A DNA stretch of 41,966 bases from NCBI RefSeq assembly GCF_000245735.1, contig NZ_AHTH01000021.1, positions 1 to 41,966 on the forward strand. The letters are read 5' to 3'. A model generated the notes under the pieces. The model had not been told where the DNA came from. It made no database searches and worked only from the letters and a program-made list of their open reading frames with translations. Positions 22,681-33,608 of this stretch are shown here, piece by piece (the first letter of the stretch is position 1; each line of letters begins with the position of its first letter). The translations under genes and the position numbers were made by a program. Source of the stretch: Alishewanella jeotgali KCTC 22429. GTDB lineage: Bacteria; Pseudomonadota; Gammaproteobacteria; Enterobacterales; Alteromonadaceae.

Positions 22681-22862
22681 TTTTGATCCGTCTCAGTCCG
22701 CATTCAAACGCCAGTGAGCTGGCTATAATGAATAATATTAAGGTGTTTTTTCGCCTATTTTACACGAAACTGCTCAAAGTAAAATCCCATCCTTTAGTCA
22801 AAAGCTTCTTCCGATCCTCCAGATCCGTTACAATAACCCTAATTTAACTGCCGGAGCAGCTT

Positions 22863-23495
22863 GTGTCACAACCTAAGTTCAATTTTCAGCAGGTCAGTTT
22901 TCTGACCAGTGCCCCTGATATCAGGGCCTTGCCAGCCGATACCGGTATCGAAGTCGCCTTTGCCGGCCGCTCCAATGCGGGTAAGTCGAGTGCGCTGAAT
23001 ACCCTGACCCGGCAAAATAATCTGGCCCGAACCAGTAAAACGCCTGGCCGAACCCAGCTAATTAATACCTTTACGCTGGCGCCGGAAAAAAGATTAATTG
23101 ATTTACCCGGCTATGGTTTTGCCAAGGTACCGCTGGCGGTAAAAGAAAAATGGCAGAAATCGTTATCTGAGTACCTGCAGCAGCGGCAAAGCCTGAAAGG
23201 TTTGGTGGTGTTGATGGATATTCGCCACCCGCTGAAAGATCTGGATCAGCAGTTGATCTTCTGGGCAGTGGAGAGCCAGTTACCGGTGCTGATCCTGTTG
23301 ACCAAAGCAGACAAGTTGGGGCCCGGCGCCCGAAAAAAGGTGTTGCTGGAAGTGCGCGAAGCCGTACTGGCTTTTATGGGCGACGTGCAGGTGCAGGTAT
23401 TCAGTTCGCTGAGTAAGCTTGGCTTACCTGAGTTTGAGCAGGTATTAAACGGCTGGTTTAGCGACGAGTCGATAGCAGACGTCGACGCGCCCTAA
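22863..23495 (+). CDS. engB: Ribosome-assembly GTP-binding protein EngB/YsxC
   Basis: 210 residues, GTG start ([19 protein letters not shown]). A GTPase needed for assembly of the 50S subunit. GTPase motifs: G1 GRSNAGKS (35-42), G2 region TPGRTQ, G3 DLPGYG, G4 TKAD. Location beside polA with Spot 42 between is the conserved gammaproteobacterial order (yihA-spf-polA). Both neighbours are transcribed away from or towards it: cytochrome c4 diverges, the RNAs converge. Confidence 0.95.
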   Translation: MSQPKFNFQQVSFLTSAPDIRALPADTGIEVAFAGRSNAGKSSALNTLTRQNNLARTSKTPGRTQLINTFTLAPEKRLIDLPGYGFAKVPLAVKEKWQKSLSEYLQQRQSLKGLVVLMDIRHPLKDLDQQLIFWAVESQLPVLILLTKADKLGPGARKKVLLEVREAVLAFMGDVQVQVFSSLSKLGLPEFEQVLNGWFSDESIADVDAP

Positions 23496-23515
23496 GTAAA
23501 CCCTTCAGGATCCCC

Positions 23516-23605
23516 AAAAAAAAACCGACCCAGCAGGGTCGGTCATAGCAATCGGGGAGAAGCTATATAAAAATCAAATCAACAGGGTGTCTTATCGCTA
23601 AGACG
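23516..23605 (-). ncRNA. Candidate small RNA between engB and Spot 42
   Basis: On the minus strand an extended -10 TGCTATACT (TATACT at 23616-23611) would start a ~90-base transcript. It begins near GGCC, contains a perfect hairpin GTCTTA-GCGA-TAAGAC closed by a GNRA tetraloop, then a single-stranded pyrimidine-rich CTTCTCCCC, and ends at the terminator CCGACCC/GGGTCGG followed by nine T. No -35 is obvious. There is no gene on that strand that the terminator would otherwise serve except read-through from Spot 42. Confidence 0.55.
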
Positions 23606-23723
23606 GCCACAGTATAGCACTAATTTTGTGCTGTTTAAAGTATTTGCTCTAAAAAGTGTTGTTCAGTTACGTGAACTGCAACTGGCTGCTGCGCCATTGG
23701 CTTGTGATCAGAAAAACGGGCAT

Positions 23724-23832
23724 AAAAAAACGCCCCGCTGCAAGCAGCGGGGCGGCTAAATAAAGCCTACTTTCAGAATCCGGGGTGCAACACCCTGGTT
23801 GAAAGATAGAATATCTTACCTCTGTACCCTAC
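23724..23832 (-). ncRNA. spf: Spot 42 RNA
   Basis: Begins GTAGGGTACAGAGGTAAGAT, as in E. coli Spot 42, continues with the TTCTATCTTTCA block, and ends with the terminator hairpin GCCCCGCTGC/GCAGCGGGGC and a T-run; total 109 bases, the same as E. coli. It is an Hfq-dependent RNA that represses secondary carbon-use genes under CRP control. Position downstream of polA and facing engB is the conserved one. Confidence 0.95.
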
Positions 23833-23839
23833 GACTCAA

Positions 23840-23867
23840 ATTCTAGTCATTTTCTGAGCGATTGCAA
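23840..23867 (-). promoter_or_regulatory. Spot 42 promoter
   Basis: On the minus strand -35 TTGCAA (23867-23862), a 16-base spacer and -10 TAGAAT (23845-23840), eight bases before the GTAGGG start. I did not find a clear CRP site by eye. Confidence 0.75.
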
Positions 23868-23887
23868 GAATTTTTTGTAATAAAACT

Positions 23888-23928
23888 ACATAAAAGTCTA
23901 AATGGTGCATTTTTAAGACTTTTTATGT
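23888..23928 (-). terminator. Hairpin after polA, probable terminator
   Basis: ACATAAAAGTCT and AGACTTTTTATGT (one-base bulge) flank a 16-base loop, beginning 17 bp after the polA stop. The stem is AT-rich with no long T-run directly after, so termination strength is uncertain. Confidence 0.45.
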
Positions 23929-23945
23929 AATTAAATTACCACGCC

Positions 23946-26726
23946 CTAGTGGGCTTCATCCCAGTTGTCGCCATAACCCACTTCGGCCAGTAAGGGTACA
24001 TCCAGCTTAGCGGCACTGGCCATCAGCTGCTTTAACTCGGTCGCTAACCAACTGACATCGGCGGTGGTCACTTCGAACACCAATTCATCGTGTACCTGCA
24101 TAATCATCGCTGCTTTGTCTGCGGCATGTTGCTGCAACCAAGCCTGTACCTTAATCATCGCCAGTTTAATAATATCGGCTGCCGTACCTTGCATCGGCGC
24201 ATTAATTGCCGCCCGCTCGGCGGCCTTTTGCCGGCCGATATTTTTGGTATTAATATCGGGCAGGTATAAACGCCGGCCAAACAGTGTCTCGACATAGCCC
24301 TGCTCATGAGCGTGTTTCCGGGTGCGCTCCATATAATCAAGCACACCGGGGAAGCGCTCAAAATAGCGATCTACATAATGCTGTGCTTCGCCCCGACCGA
24401 TGCCGAGTTGTTTGGCCAGACCAAAGGCTGACATGCCATAAATTAATCCGAAGTTCACGGCCTTGGCACGGCGCCGCTGCTCACTGCTAACTTGATCCAG
24501 ACTTACCCCAAATACCTCAGCCGCGGTTGCCCGGTGTACGTCCAGGCCTTTGGCAAAGGCGTCCAGTAGGGCTTTATCCTGCGACAGATGCGCCATAATC
24601 CGCAGTTCAATCTGCGAGTAATCGATGGCCATAATCAGCTTACCTGGCGGTGCAATAAAAGCCTGGCGGATCCGCCGCCCTTCTTCGGTGCGGATCGGAA
24701 TATTCTGCAGGTTGGGTTCAGTGGAACTCAGGCGGCCGGTAGCGGCGACTGCCTGATGATAAGAGGTATGCACCCTGCCAGTTGCCGGATTTATCATCTT
24801 CGGCAGTTTTTCGGTATAGGTGGAACGCAGTTTGCTCAGGCCACGGTGTTCCGTGATCAGTTTGGGAAATTCATATTCCAGCGCTAATTCTGCCAGTACC
24901 TCTTCCGCTGTAGAGGGCGTGCCGCTCGGGGTCTTTTTCAGTACCGGCAACTTCATCTGCTCGAACAGAATTTCTTGTAACTGTTTCGGGGAGGCCAGAT
25001 TAAACTCTTTGCCGGCTTGTTGATAAGCCAGTTGCTCCAGTTCGGCAATCCGCTGAGTTAACTGCTTGCTTTGCTCGGCCAGTAACTGGCTATCAATCAG
25101 CACGCCGTGCCGCTCGATATCGGACAGAATAGCAATCAGCGGCAGTTCAATCTCATTGAATACTTTGACCAGGCCGGGGCTTTGCTGCAACTGTGGCCAC
25201 AATGTCTGATGCAGTCGCAAGGTGACATCGGCATCTTCGGCAGCGTACTCGGCCGCTTTTTCCAGTTCAATCTGGTTAAACGTCAGCTGCTTGGCGCCCT
25301 TGCCGGCCAAATCTTCAAAGCTGATGGTGCTATGCCCGAGATATTTCAGCGCCAGGCTGTCCATATCATGGCGGCCGGCCACCGAATTCAGCACATAGGA
25401 CTCCAGCATGGTGTCAAACTTAACGCCCTTAAGTGCAATATCGTAACGTGCCAGCACACTTTGGTCGTACTTCAGATTCTGACCCACCTTGGCTTTGGCT
25501 GGATTTTCCAGCCAGGGTGTTAAGCGTTGCAGACAGTCCTTACGATCCAGTTGTGCCGGTGCGCCCAGATAGTCATGTGCCAGCGGCAGGTACCAGGCTT
25601 TACCCGGCGCGGTTGCGAAGGACATCCCGACCAGTTCCGCCTGCATATAATCCAGGCTGGTGGTTTCGGTATCAAAAGCCGTCAGTTCAGCTTGTTCCAG
25701 CTCGGCCAGTAAGGCAGTCAAATCTGCTGAGGTCAGAATGGTCTGATACTGCTGGCGATCAATCACTTGTCTGACTTGCTCAGTGCTTTCTGTTGTTGGA
25801 CTGTCTGCCAGCTCGGTCTTCGCTATTCCTGCCGCCGGCTCACTGTTGGCCAGGACTTCCGCCAGCCAGCGTTTAAACTCGCACTCCCGGTACAGCTCTG
25901 CCAGTTGTGCCCGGTCGGCAGGCTGGATCGTTAACTCGTCCAGTGTGCAGGGAAGCTCTACGTCACACTTAATGGTTGCCAGCTCGTATGATAGCTTCAG
26001 CTGGGCTTCAAACTCCTGCAGTTTCACGGCCATGGTTTTCGCACCACGGAAACTTAGGCCTGCGACCTGATCCAACTGCTGATAAATCTGTTCAATTGAG
26101 CCCAGCCCCTGCAGCAGAGCCGCTGCCGTTTTTTCACCTACCCCCGGCAGGCCCGGGATGTTATCCACTTTATCGCCCATCAGCGCCAGATAATCGATAA
26201 TCAACTCCGGACCAATACCAAATTTTTCCAGCACTGCAGGAGGATCGAGCAGCGTATTGGTCATGGTATTGATCAGCGTGACATGCTCATCAACCAGCTG
26301 CGCCATATCTTTATCACCGGTTGAAATCAGCGTATGGCGGCCAGCGGCACTGGCCTGGCGGGCCAGGGTACCTATTACATCGTCAGCTTCAACGCCGCTG
26401 ATGCATAATAACGGCAAACCCATAGCACGAATAATCTTATGCAGCGGCTCAATCTGGCTGCGTAGATCGTCTGGCATCGGTGGCCGGTGCGCTTTGTACT
26501 CAGCATACATTTCGTTGCGAAAGGTCGGTCCCTTGGCATCGAATACTACCGCCATCTGGGTTGGCTGATACTGTTTCAGCAAACTTTTCAGCATATTGAC
26601 GACGCCATAAATGGCACCGGTCGCTTCGCCGCGGGAGTTAGTCAGATGCGGTGGCGCATGATAGGCGCGAAATAAATAAGAAGAACCGTCAACCAATATT
26701 AACGGATTTGTCGGGATATAAACCAT
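23946..26726 (-). CDS. polA: DNA polymerase I
   Basis: 926 residues, full length. It fills gaps and removes RNA primers in replication and repair. Three domains: the 5'-3' nuclease (1 to ~290, starting [15 protein letters not shown], with GDKDMAQLV and acidic cluster), the 3'-5' proofreading domain with intact FDTETTSLD (about 340-520), and the polymerase domain with [10 protein letters not shown] (motif A), [13 protein letters not shown] (motif B) and [10 protein letters not shown] (motif C). Followed by Spot 42 in the usual order. Confidence 0.97.
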   Translation of the reverse strand: MVYIPTNPLILVDGSSYLFRAYHAPPHLTNSRGEATGAIYGVVNMLKSLLKQYQPTQMAVVFDAKGPTFRNEMYAEYKAHRPPMPDDLRSQIEPLHKIIRAMGLPLLCISGVEADDVIGTLARQASAAGRHTLISTGDKDMAQLVDEHVTLINTMTNTLLDPPAVLEKFGIGPELIIDYLALMGDKVDNIPGLPGVGEKTAAALLQGLGSIEQIYQQLDQVAGLSFRGAKTMAVKLQEFEAQLKLSYELATIKCDVELPCTLDELTIQPADRAQLAELYRECEFKRWLAEVLANSEPAAGIAKTELADSPTTESTEQVRQVIDRQQYQTILTSADLTALLAELEQAELTAFDTETTSLDYMQAELVGMSFATAPGKAWYLPLAHDYLGAPAQLDRKDCLQRLTPWLENPAKAKVGQNLKYDQSVLARYDIALKGVKFDTMLESYVLNSVAGRHDMDSLALKYLGHSTISFEDLAGKGAKQLTFNQIELEKAAEYAAEDADVTLRLHQTLWPQLQQSPGLVKVFNEIELPLIAILSDIERHGVLIDSQLLAEQSKQLTQRIAELEQLAYQQAGKEFNLASPKQLQEILFEQMKLPVLKKTPSGTPSTAEEVLAELALEYEFPKLITEHRGLSKLRSTYTEKLPKMINPATGRVHTSYHQAVAATGRLSSTEPNLQNIPIRTEEGRRIRQAFIAPPGKLIMAIDYSQIELRIMAHLSQDKALLDAFAKGLDVHRATAAEVFGVSLDQVSSEQRRRAKAVNFGLIYGMSAFGLAKQLGIGRGEAQHYVDRYFERFPGVLDYMERTRKHAHEQGYVETLFGRRLYLPDINTKNIGRQKAAERAAINAPMQGTAADIIKLAMIKVQAWLQQHAADKAAMIMQVHDELVFEVTTADVSWLATELKQLMASAAKLDVPLLAEVGYGDNWDEAH

Positions 26727-27282
26727 GATGCTGTTCCTGCGCGGACTTGATGCTATAGCATGCCATAGCAGACCAGATCAGGCTAGCTGAACAAGTTTCC
26801 GGGATAGAGACTTATTCAGGCATAAGCTGTGGATAACTTTGTGCAAAACAATAGCAGATACACACGCTATTCGTACATAGCATGGTCGCTTTTGGTTTTT
26901 AAGTGTTTGTTTTTGTTAAGAAAGGTGCGAAACTGCAAGTGCCCTTGTTCTTATTTTTTTAGCATTGCGTAATGTGGAAAACGCTTTAGCTTTCGCCCGG
27001 AGTCCATTCTCGACAGCAGCCTGCAACTCCGCGCAGGTGGAACAGACTATCACAACTGTCAGTTTTGCCCAGCGCTAATTTTAAAAAATTTTGCTTCTAA
27101 AAACATGTTGTCCTGCTCAAAAAAGCATAAAGCAGATTTGACGCGCCTTTTAGCAGATTAGCATCGCGATTTGATCTTGGGTTATTGTTGTGCAAAGGCT
27201 GAACAGGGACTCTTCCGTTCTGCGGCAAAGGCAGGCTATAATGCCAGAAAATCAGTATGGCTTTTAGGATGGGATCATCACT
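26727..27282. other. Intergenic region between polA and cytochrome c5
   Basis: About 550 bp with no credible gene. It holds the divergent promoters of polA and the cytochrome. A TATAAT -10 at 27237-27242 lies 41 bp before the cytochrome start; the matching -35 is poor. AT-rich runs and a TTAAAAAATTTT palindrome are present, but no known regulator site was recognised. Confidence 0.6.
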
Positions 27283-27678
27283 ATGAAGAAATTATCACTT
27301 GCAGTGGCATTACTGCTGACCACGCTAGGTATCAATGCCAGCACTGACCAGGAAAAAGATGCCATTGCCAAGCGTATCGCCCCAGTGGGCCAGGTTTACG
27401 TTGCTGGCGCAGCTGCCGCAACTGCTGCCGTTGCCTCGGGGCCTCGTAGCGGTGAGCAAGTATATCAGGCTGCTTGTTTTGCCTGTCACGGTACGGGTGC
27501 CCTGGATGCCCCTAAACCAAATTCAGCAGACTGGAAGCCGCGTATGGCGCAGGGTTTTGATGTGTTGTTAAAGCACTCGATCGAAGGTTTTAACAACATG
27601 CCTGCGATGGGTACCTGTATGAATTGTTCGGAAGATGAAATTGCTGCCGCAATTCGTTTTATGACCGATGGTGTTTAA
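27283..27678 (+). CDS. Cytochrome c5
   Basis: 131 residues with a signal peptide (cut near INA, residue ~19). One haem site, CFACH (65-69), a Met ligand in NNMPAMG, and the characteristic C-terminal Cys pair CMNC that forms a disulfide in cytochrome c5. An Ala-rich linker (40-51) separates the membrane-proximal part from the haem domain. It is a periplasmic electron carrier to terminal oxidases, alongside cytochrome c4 on the other side of polA. Confidence 0.92.
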   Translation: MKKLSLAVALLLTTLGINASTDQEKDAIAKRIAPVGQVYVAGAAAATAAVASGPRSGEQVYQAACFACHGTGALDAPKPNSADWKPRMAQGFDVLLKHSIEGFNNMPAMGTCMNCSEDEIAAAIRFMTDGV

Positions 27679-27702
27679 CTAGTTACCGCTGTATCTTGAA
27701 AG

Positions 27703-27730
27703 GCCGCGCAATAGCGCGGCTTTTTGTTTT
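27703..27730 (+). terminator. Terminator of the cytochrome c5 gene
   Basis: GCCGCGC and GCGCGGC around four bases followed by TTTTTGTTTT, 24 bp after the stop. Confidence 0.9.
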
Positions 27731-27856
27731 CGCATTGTTTTAAAGCCGACTAGACGAATTCCGTTTTATTTCTTTACTCACTCTTCCATGTGTCTAAACT
27801 TTATGCATAATAACACTTTGTTATTATTGCTCTGACCAGTTTTTTTGCGCAACGGA

Positions 27857-29725
27857 ATGGCGGATTTGAATAAGTTCTCGACACTTCAGCATCAACTCAA
27901 TAAAGCTAATACCCGACTGCGTCGACTATTAGCTTTAGTTGCGCGCTATAAAGAAGCCTATACTATTCAGGGCGCTCTGTTGAAGCTGTCGGAACTGGCG
28001 AGCAGTATTAGCGACATGGCAGAGTTTTATCCGGCGATCCATAAGATGGTGTCGGAGCTGCTGCATGCGGAAAACTTCTATGTGGTGCTATATGACAGTG
28101 AGACCGCGCAATATAGCCTGCAGTATTTTTCTGACGAAAAAGATCAGCAACTGATCGTGTCAGTGCCTTCCAGTGCTTTTTCCAGCGGCTTAACCGGTTA
28201 TGTTGTGCGTACACAACAACCCTTACTTTGTGATGAGGCGCAGTTTGATGCGCTAGTCAGCAGTGGTGAAATCCAGTCTCAGGGTTCACCGTCAGCGCAC
28301 TGGATGGGGATCCCATTACTGCGCGAAGACAAAGTTATCGGTGTGATGGCTATTCAGTCCTATGATCCGGCGTACCGTTATAACGAGCATGATCTGAAAC
28401 TATTTAATAGCATTGGCAGTAATACGGTTATTGCGCTGGATCGGGTAAAAAGCCGTGAGTTACTGGAAACGACAGTACGACAACGCACCTTGCAACTGCG
28501 GCAAACTAACGAGTCGCTGCAAAAAGAAATCAAAGAGCGGATCCATGCGGAGAAGTTACAAGCCGCCCTGTATGAAATTTCTGAACTGACAGCCAGTAGC
28601 CAGGATATGCATACCTTTTACCGGGCCATGCATAAAGTTTTATGTGGCTTAATGGCGGCAGATAACTGTTATATTGCACTTATCGATCAGGATGGTACTA
28701 AGCTGACGTTTCCGTTTTATCTGGATCAATATAGCCCGGCAGCCAGTGACCGGCCCTTGGGTAAAGGCTTTACCGAATATGTGATCCGCTGTGCTGAGGC
28801 GCGCTTGATCAATAGCGAAGAAGCGGCGCAGCTGGTAGAGCGAGGCGAGATCCGCCGTGGTATTGGTAGTTTAAATCAGCCGCATCGTAACTCCAGCAGT
28901 TGGTTGGGGGCACCGTTAAAAGTGGATCAGCGGGTACTGGGTGTAATAGCGGTACAGTCATACGAAGCCGGTTATCAGTATACAGAGCAGGAATTAACCA
29001 TTCTGCGTTTTGTCTCACAGCATATCGCTGTTGCCATACAGCGCAAACTAGCCTCAGAGCGGCAACGTCAGCATCAGGAAGAATTAGAACGTAAGGTGTT
29101 TGAGAGCACTCGCGAGCTGCGTCAAACCAATTTATTTTTACGCTTACAGGTAGAAGAGCGCAAGAAGGCCGAACAGAAACTATTTTATGATGCTAATCAT
29201 GACGTATTGACGGGGCTGGCGAATCGTCAAATGTTCCTGCAGCAGTTAAAACAACAGTTTGCGTTAAGTAAACGTCAGGCTCATCCGGGCATGGCATTGT
29301 TGTTCCTTGATCTGGACCGCTTTAAGTTAATTAACGATACCCTCGGCCATCATATTGGTGATGCCTTTCTGATTGAAAGTAGTAAACGTCTGTTAAGTGC
29401 TATTCGCGAGCATGATTTGGCCGCGCGCTTTGGTGGTGATGAGTTTGTGGTGATGCTGGTTAACCTACAGAATGCGCAGGATGCAGAAGAGGTGGCGCAG
29501 CGGATTATTGACAAGTTTCGACAACCTTATCAATTAGATGGCAATAAAACCCAGTCTGGTGTCAGTATTGGTATCGCACCCTTTGCTCCAGAATATCACC
29601 ATGCTGATGCCTTGCTGCGCGATGCCGATGCGGCAATGTACCATGCTAAAGCACTGGGCCGTGGTCGCTATGCGGTATTCCAGCCTGAAATGCGCGATCA
29701 AATGTTAAAGGCGCTGAGTAATTAA
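27857..29725 (+). CDS. GAF-GAF-GGDEF diguanylate cyclase
   Basis: 622 residues, cytoplasmic. N-terminal coiled coil (about 5-40), GAF 1 (about 45-195), coiled coil, GAF 2 (about 225-375), coiled coil, then a GGDEF domain (about 450-615). The active site reads FGGDEF, with an RxxD inhibitory site (REHD) five residues ahead, so it should make cyclic-di-GMP with product inhibition in response to small ligands bound by the GAF domains. ATG at 27857 is preferred to the TTG at 27845 because of the ACGGA before it. Stand-alone gene. Confidence 0.9.
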   Translation: MADLNKFSTLQHQLNKANTRLRRLLALVARYKEAYTIQGALLKLSELASSISDMAEFYPAIHKMVSELLHAENFYVVLYDSETAQYSLQYFSDEKDQQLIVSVPSSAFSSGLTGYVVRTQQPLLCDEAQFDALVSSGEIQSQGSPSAHWMGIPLLREDKVIGVMAIQSYDPAYRYNEHDLKLFNSIGSNTVIALDRVKSRELLETTVRQRTLQLRQTNESLQKEIKERIHAEKLQAALYEISELTASSQDMHTFYRAMHKVLCGLMAADNCYIALIDQDGTKLTFPFYLDQYSPAASDRPLGKGFTEYVIRCAEARLINSEEAAQLVERGEIRRGIGSLNQPHRNSSSWLGAPLKVDQRVLGVIAVQSYEAGYQYTEQELTILRFVSQHIAVAIQRKLASERQRQHQEELERKVFESTRELRQTNLFLRLQVEERKKAEQKLFYDANHDVLTGLANRQMFLQQLKQQFALSKRQAHPGMALLFLDLDRFKLINDTLGHHIGDAFLIESSKRLLSAIREHDLAARFGGDEFVVMLVNLQNAQDAEEVAQRIIDKFRQPYQLDGNKTQSGVSIGIAPFAPEYHHADALLRDADAAMYHAKALGRGRYAVFQPEMRDQMLKALSN

Positions 29726-29747
29726 GCGCCGACCCACCGGATGTTGT

Positions 29748-31763
29748 TTATCCTTTATTCAACAATTGCCGTAAGCGCGCAATATTCGCCGCGGCAGTTT
29801 GCTGGCGCTGTTCGGCCGTTTTCGGCTGATCCGGCTTTTGCCACTCCAAGTCATCCTGCGGTAATTCCTGCAAGAAACGGCTGGGTTCAGGTCTGATGGT
29901 TTCGCCAAATTGCCGACGTTCGCGGGCATAGGTAAAGATCAGTTCGCGCTGAGCCCGGGTAATGCCAACATAGGCCAGCCGGCGCTCTTCCTCGACATTG
30001 TCTTCGTCGATACTGGTTTGGTGCGGCAAAATACCCTCTTCCATCCCAACCATAAACACATACGGAAACTCCAGACCTTTTGAAGCATGCAGGGTTAATA
30101 ATTGCACCTGATCGGCCTGATCTTCCTGCTCCTGCCGCTCTAACATATCGCGCAGACAAAGTTTACTGACCACTTCATTGATCGTCATGGCTGGCTCGTC
30201 ATCTTTGCCTTCCAGCATTTCGACAATCCAACGGTACAGCTCGTTGACATTTTTCAGCGCCATTTCCGCTGCTTTCGGGCTATTACTGGTTTCAAATAAC
30301 CAGGCTTCGTAATGGCTTTGCCGGATCAGGTCACGTATGGCTTCGCTGGCCTCAGCGCGCTGGGCATTATCTGCCAGCTGATTAATCCAGTCAGCAAATT
30401 GCGTTACCGCCTGCAGACTGCGCGCCGGTAATACCTGTGCCAGCTCTGGGTGGCAACAGGCAGCGAACAGGCTGATATGCAGTTGATTGGCCAGGTTGCC
30501 GATTTTTTCCAGCGTGGCATGGCCGATTTCCCGCCGCGGCACATTAATAATCCGCAATAGCGCGTTATCGTCATCCTGATTCACCAGCAAGCGCAAATAG
30601 GCCATCACATCCTTGATTTCGCTGCGGGCAAAAAAGGAGGTGCCGCCGGAAATACGATACGGAATACGGTTAGTCATCAGCGCCTTTTCAAATACCCGCG
30701 CCTGATGGTTGCCGCGATAGAGGATGGCATAATCCCGGTATTGGCTGCGGTTACTAAAGCGGTGCGAGATTATTTCGGCTACTACCTTGTCGGCTTCGTC
30801 TTCTTCGTGTTTGCACGGCAAGACTTTTAGCGGCACACCATAGCCGTTGACGCTAAACAGCTTTTTCTCAAACTCATGCGGGTTATTGGCGATTAGAATA
30901 TTCGCCGCTTTTAAGATCCGCTCCGCCGAACGATAGTTCTGCTCCAGCTTAATCACCTGCAGCTCGGGAAAGTCTTTTTTCAGCAGTACCAGATTTTGCG
31001 GCCGGGCACCACGCCAGGAATAAATTGATTGGTCGTCATCACCAACCACGGTAAAGCGTCGCCGCTCGCCGACCAGCCATTTCACCAGTTCATACTGGCT
31101 GGTGTTGGTATCCTGATATTCGTCGACCAGCAGATAGCGGATCTTTTGCTGCCAGCGTTCGCGGGTTTCGGTCTGATGTTGAAATAACAGGGTTGGCAGC
31201 AGAATAAGATCGTCAAAATCAAAGGCATTACACGCTTTTAGCATCTTGCTGTACTGCAGATAGTAATTCGCCAGGCTGATCGTCTCTGCATCCAGCGTTT
31301 GTTGCAGTGCCAGCTCAGGTAGCGTCAGGTCATTTTTCCAGCTGCTGATCCGGTTTTGCAGCTTACGGATCAGTTCTTTATCACCGTTATACTCGCCATC
31401 GGTCAGTTCTTTTAACAGCGAAAAGCTGTCCTGATCGTCAAACAAACTGAAGTTAGCTTTGTAACCAAGCTGGCGAAATTCTTTTTTCAGAATTTCCAGT
31501 CCCAGCGTATGGAAGGTCGAGATGGTCAGGCCACGGGTGGCGCTTTTGGGTAACTGGGCGTTAATCCGCTCCCGCATTTCTCGCGCTGCTTTATTGGTAA
31601 AGGTCACCGCCGCGATATGCCGCGCCGGTAACTCGCATTCCTGAATTAAGTACGCGATTTTATTGATGATGACCCGGGTTTTGCCACTGCCGGCACCTGC
31701 CAGCACCAGACAGGGGCCGCCAATAAATTTAACCGCTGCGTCTTGCTGTGGATTTAACTTCAT
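29748..31763 (-). CDS. rep: ATP-dependent DNA helicase Rep
   Basis: 671 residues, the length of E. coli Rep. A 3'-5' superfamily 1A helicase that clears proteins from DNA ahead of the replication fork. Visible: start [20 protein letters not shown], Walker A GAGSGKT (22-28), [18 protein letters not shown] (motif II), [13 protein letters not shown] (motif III), and [15 protein letters not shown] with [10 protein letters not shown] at the end. A longer frame adds 32 residues, but the ATG at 31763 matches the family start. Divergent from ubiK. Confidence 0.95.
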   Translation of the reverse strand: MKLNPQQDAAVKFIGGPCLVLAGAGSGKTRVIINKIAYLIQECELPARHIAAVTFTNKAAREMRERINAQLPKSATRGLTISTFHTLGLEILKKEFRQLGYKANFSLFDDQDSFSLLKELTDGEYNGDKELIRKLQNRISSWKNDLTLPELALQQTLDAETISLANYYLQYSKMLKACNAFDFDDLILLPTLLFQHQTETRERWQQKIRYLLVDEYQDTNTSQYELVKWLVGERRRFTVVGDDDQSIYSWRGARPQNLVLLKKDFPELQVIKLEQNYRSAERILKAANILIANNPHEFEKKLFSVNGYGVPLKVLPCKHEEDEADKVVAEIISHRFSNRSQYRDYAILYRGNHQARVFEKALMTNRIPYRISGGTSFFARSEIKDVMAYLRLLVNQDDDNALLRIINVPRREIGHATLEKIGNLANQLHISLFAACCHPELAQVLPARSLQAVTQFADWINQLADNAQRAEASEAIRDLIRQSHYEAWLFETSNSPKAAEMALKNVNELYRWIVEMLEGKDDEPAMTINEVVSKLCLRDMLERQEQEDQADQVQLLTLHASKGLEFPYVFMVGMEEGILPHQTSIDEDNVEEERRLAYVGITRAQRELIFTYARERRQFGETIRPEPSRFLQELPQDDLEWQKPDQPKTAEQRQQTAAANIARLRQLLNKG

Positions 31764-31877
31764 CTGACCTGCCTTTTGTTCCGGGGTGGCATTGTAAGGC
31801 CTGACGGCAGAAATTTCATTCGCGTTCTGCCATTTAGGCCGTAGAATAGAGTAGAGCAATCGAAAACACCGGAGAAG

Positions 31878-32168
31878 ATGATGCTGGATCCGAAAAAAAT
31901 TGAAGAGATCGCCCGCCAGATCGGCGCTGTGATCCCACCGCAGCTAAAGCAATTTGCCGATGAGTTGGAAAGCAAGGTTAAGCAGGTACTGCAAGCGAAG
32001 CTGGCCGATCTGGACTTTGTTAGTCGGGAAGAATTTGACGTCCAGCGTCAGGTACTACTGCGGACCAGGGAGAAAGTTGAGGCGATGGAGCAACAACTGG
32101 CAGCCTTACTGGCTGAGAAAACCCAGGATTTTCGCCAGAACGAGTTACCCAGCTCAGATCAGCAGTAA
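31878..32168 (+). CDS. ubiK: UbiK, ubiquinone biosynthesis accessory factor (BMFP)
   Basis: 96 residues. Assists the ubiquinone-making complex (binds UbiJ, lipids) and has membrane-fusing activity in vitro. The layout fits: a helical N-terminal part ([24 protein letters not shown]), then the BMFP coiled coil with [32 protein letters not shown]. Two adjacent ATGs (31878, 31881) follow GGAGA; either may be used. Confidence 0.92.
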   Translation: MMLDPKKIEEIARQIGAVIPPQLKQFADELESKVKQVLQAKLADLDFVSREEFDVQRQVLLRTREKVEAMEQQLAALLAEKTQDFRQNELPSSDQQ

Positions 32169-32182
32169 TGCAACCCTAAAAG

Positions 32183-32206
32183 CTGCGCCGGTGTTGGCCG
32201 GCGCAG
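32183..32206 (+). terminator. Convergent hairpin between ubiK and qmcA
   Basis: CTGCGCCGG and CCGGCGCAG, perfect 9-bp arms around six bases, followed on the plus strand by a T-rich tail. It probably ends ubiK; on the minus strand the run after it is weak. Confidence 0.65.
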
Positions 32207-32214
32207 TTAATTGT

Positions 32215-33144
32215 TTATTTTTGTACGGATTTCAGAATTTCTGTTAAACCTGCAACCGCACCACCGATATTCGCCAGCTCGGCCGGCACTATCATCGTAT
32301 TATTGGCTTTAGCCAGATTACCGAATTCTTTTACATATTGCTCGGCAACCCGCAAGCTAACGGCTTCCTGACCACCAGGTTGGTTAATGGCCTCGGCGAT
32401 TTTACGCAACCCCTCAGCGGTAGCGATGGCAATCAGCTCGATTTCACGCGCCCGACCTTCGGCTTCGTTAATCTGCCGCTGTTTGTCCGCTTCCGACAGA
32501 TTAATCACTTCCTGCTTCTGACCTTCAGACACGTTAATCATCGCCTGACGCTCACCTTCCGACTTGGCAATGGCTGCCCGCCGTTCCCGCTCGGCCCGCA
32601 TTTGTTGCTCCAGTGCATCTTTAATACTAACCGGCAGCTCAATATCGGCAATTTCATAACGTAACACTTTAACGCCCCAAGGACCGGCCGCTTCGTCCAG
32701 TGCCCGTACTACCTCTTCATTGATTTTTGCACGCTCTTCAAAGGTTTTATCCAGATCGGTCTGACCAATCACTGAGCGCATAGTAGTCTGGGCCAGCTGT
32801 GCTGCGGCATAGCGGTAATCGATAATACCGTAGCTGGCCTTCATTGGGTCAATTACCTGCAAATACAGAATGCCATCAATGCCGACCTGGATGTTGTCTT
32901 TGGTAACACAGGTTTGGCGTTTAACGTCGATCACTTCTTCTTTCAGCGTTTGGATATAGGCCACTTTATCAATAAAAGGGATCAAAAGATGGAAGCCGGA
33001 GTCCAGTGTGCGCGAATATTTGCCTAAGCGCTCAATTACATAATTACTCCGCTGTGGCACGATCCGTGCCGATTTGAAAATGGTAATTACTACTGCCAGC
33101 GCAAAACCAAAGGTTAAAACGGTTTGAATATCCAGTTGTTCCAA
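32215..33144 (-). CDS. qmcA: SPFH/stomatin-family membrane protein QmcA
   Basis: 309 residues: one N-terminal membrane segment (about 8-25), then the band-7/SPFH domain (VPQRSNYVIERLGKYSRTLDSGFHLLIPFIDKV onward), an Ala/Glu/Arg-rich coiled coil (about 180-240) and a hydrophobic end. It forms large membrane oligomers that influence FtsH or other proteases. The nfeD-type gene lies 20 bp upstream in the same operon, the usual pairing. Confidence 0.9.
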   Translation of the reverse strand: MEQLDIQTVLTFGFALAVVITIFKSARIVPQRSNYVIERLGKYSRTLDSGFHLLIPFIDKVAYIQTLKEEVIDVKRQTCVTKDNIQVGIDGILYLQVIDPMKASYGIIDYRYAAAQLAQTTMRSVIGQTDLDKTFEERAKINEEVVRALDEAAGPWGVKVLRYEIADIELPVSIKDALEQQMRAERERRAAIAKSEGERQAMINVSEGQKQEVINLSEADKQRQINEAEGRAREIELIAIATAEGLRKIAEAINQPGGQEAVSLRVAEQYVKEFGNLAKANNTMIVPAELANIGGAVAGLTEILKSVQK

Positions 33145-33164
33145 TTTGCTAGTCTCCTTTTAAG

Positions 33165-33608
33165 TCAATCATTTACTCGGGATACGGTTAGGTGAATACC
33201 TTCATTTTTGACAACTTTCGCTAGCTCACCCGCCTTCAAATTGTCTGTCGAATGAGCATCCCAGTGTACGCCGTTTAATACCACGCGACCCCGTCCATGC
33301 TGGAAATCGTCAATTACGGTCACGGTATCACCAATATCTTCTGTAAAGCTGCTGGGGTGCTCGCCTTTGTCAGCAGTAAAGCCGACAAACCAACGTTTAA
33401 AGCGGCCGCGCGCAGTGAACAGTAGCAGTAGACTGACGATACCAAAAATACTGTACTGCGCACTCGCTGACTCGATCCAACCCAACTGCAGCAGTACGCC
33501 AACAACAATAGCGGCCAACCCCAGAAATACAGCGACAATACTGGTAGCGAGTAATTCACTTAGAATGAGTATTACGCCGACCAGGATCCAAATCATTGCA
33601 GTGCTCAA
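33165..33608 (-). CDS. NfeD-family membrane protein
   Basis: About 147 residues: three or four membrane segments in the first 75 residues and a soluble OB-fold domain at the C-terminus (GDTVTVIDDFQHGRGRVVLNGVHWDAHS). Partner of the SPFH protein encoded next. The TTG at 33608 is chosen because AGGAG lies six bases upstream; a TTG at 33623 lies before that site, and the ATG at 33596 is also possible. YbbK/NfeD pairs affect membrane-protein quality control. Confidence 0.88.
   Translation of the reverse strand: MSTAMIWILVGVILILSELLATSIVAVFLGLAAIVVGVLLQLGWIESASAQYSIFGIVSLLLLFTARGRFKRWFVGFTADKGEHPSSFTEDIGDTVTVIDDFQHGRGRVVLNGVHWDAHSTDNLKAGELAKVVKNEGIHLTVSRVND

Noticed and set aside
25107..25774. 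Frames of 113-138 codons antisense to polA
   Set aside because: They lie wholly inside the conserved polA coding region and have no family features.
29748..31859. 703-residue version of Rep
   Set aside because: The first 32 residues do not resemble Rep, and the ATG at 31763 gives the family start and length.
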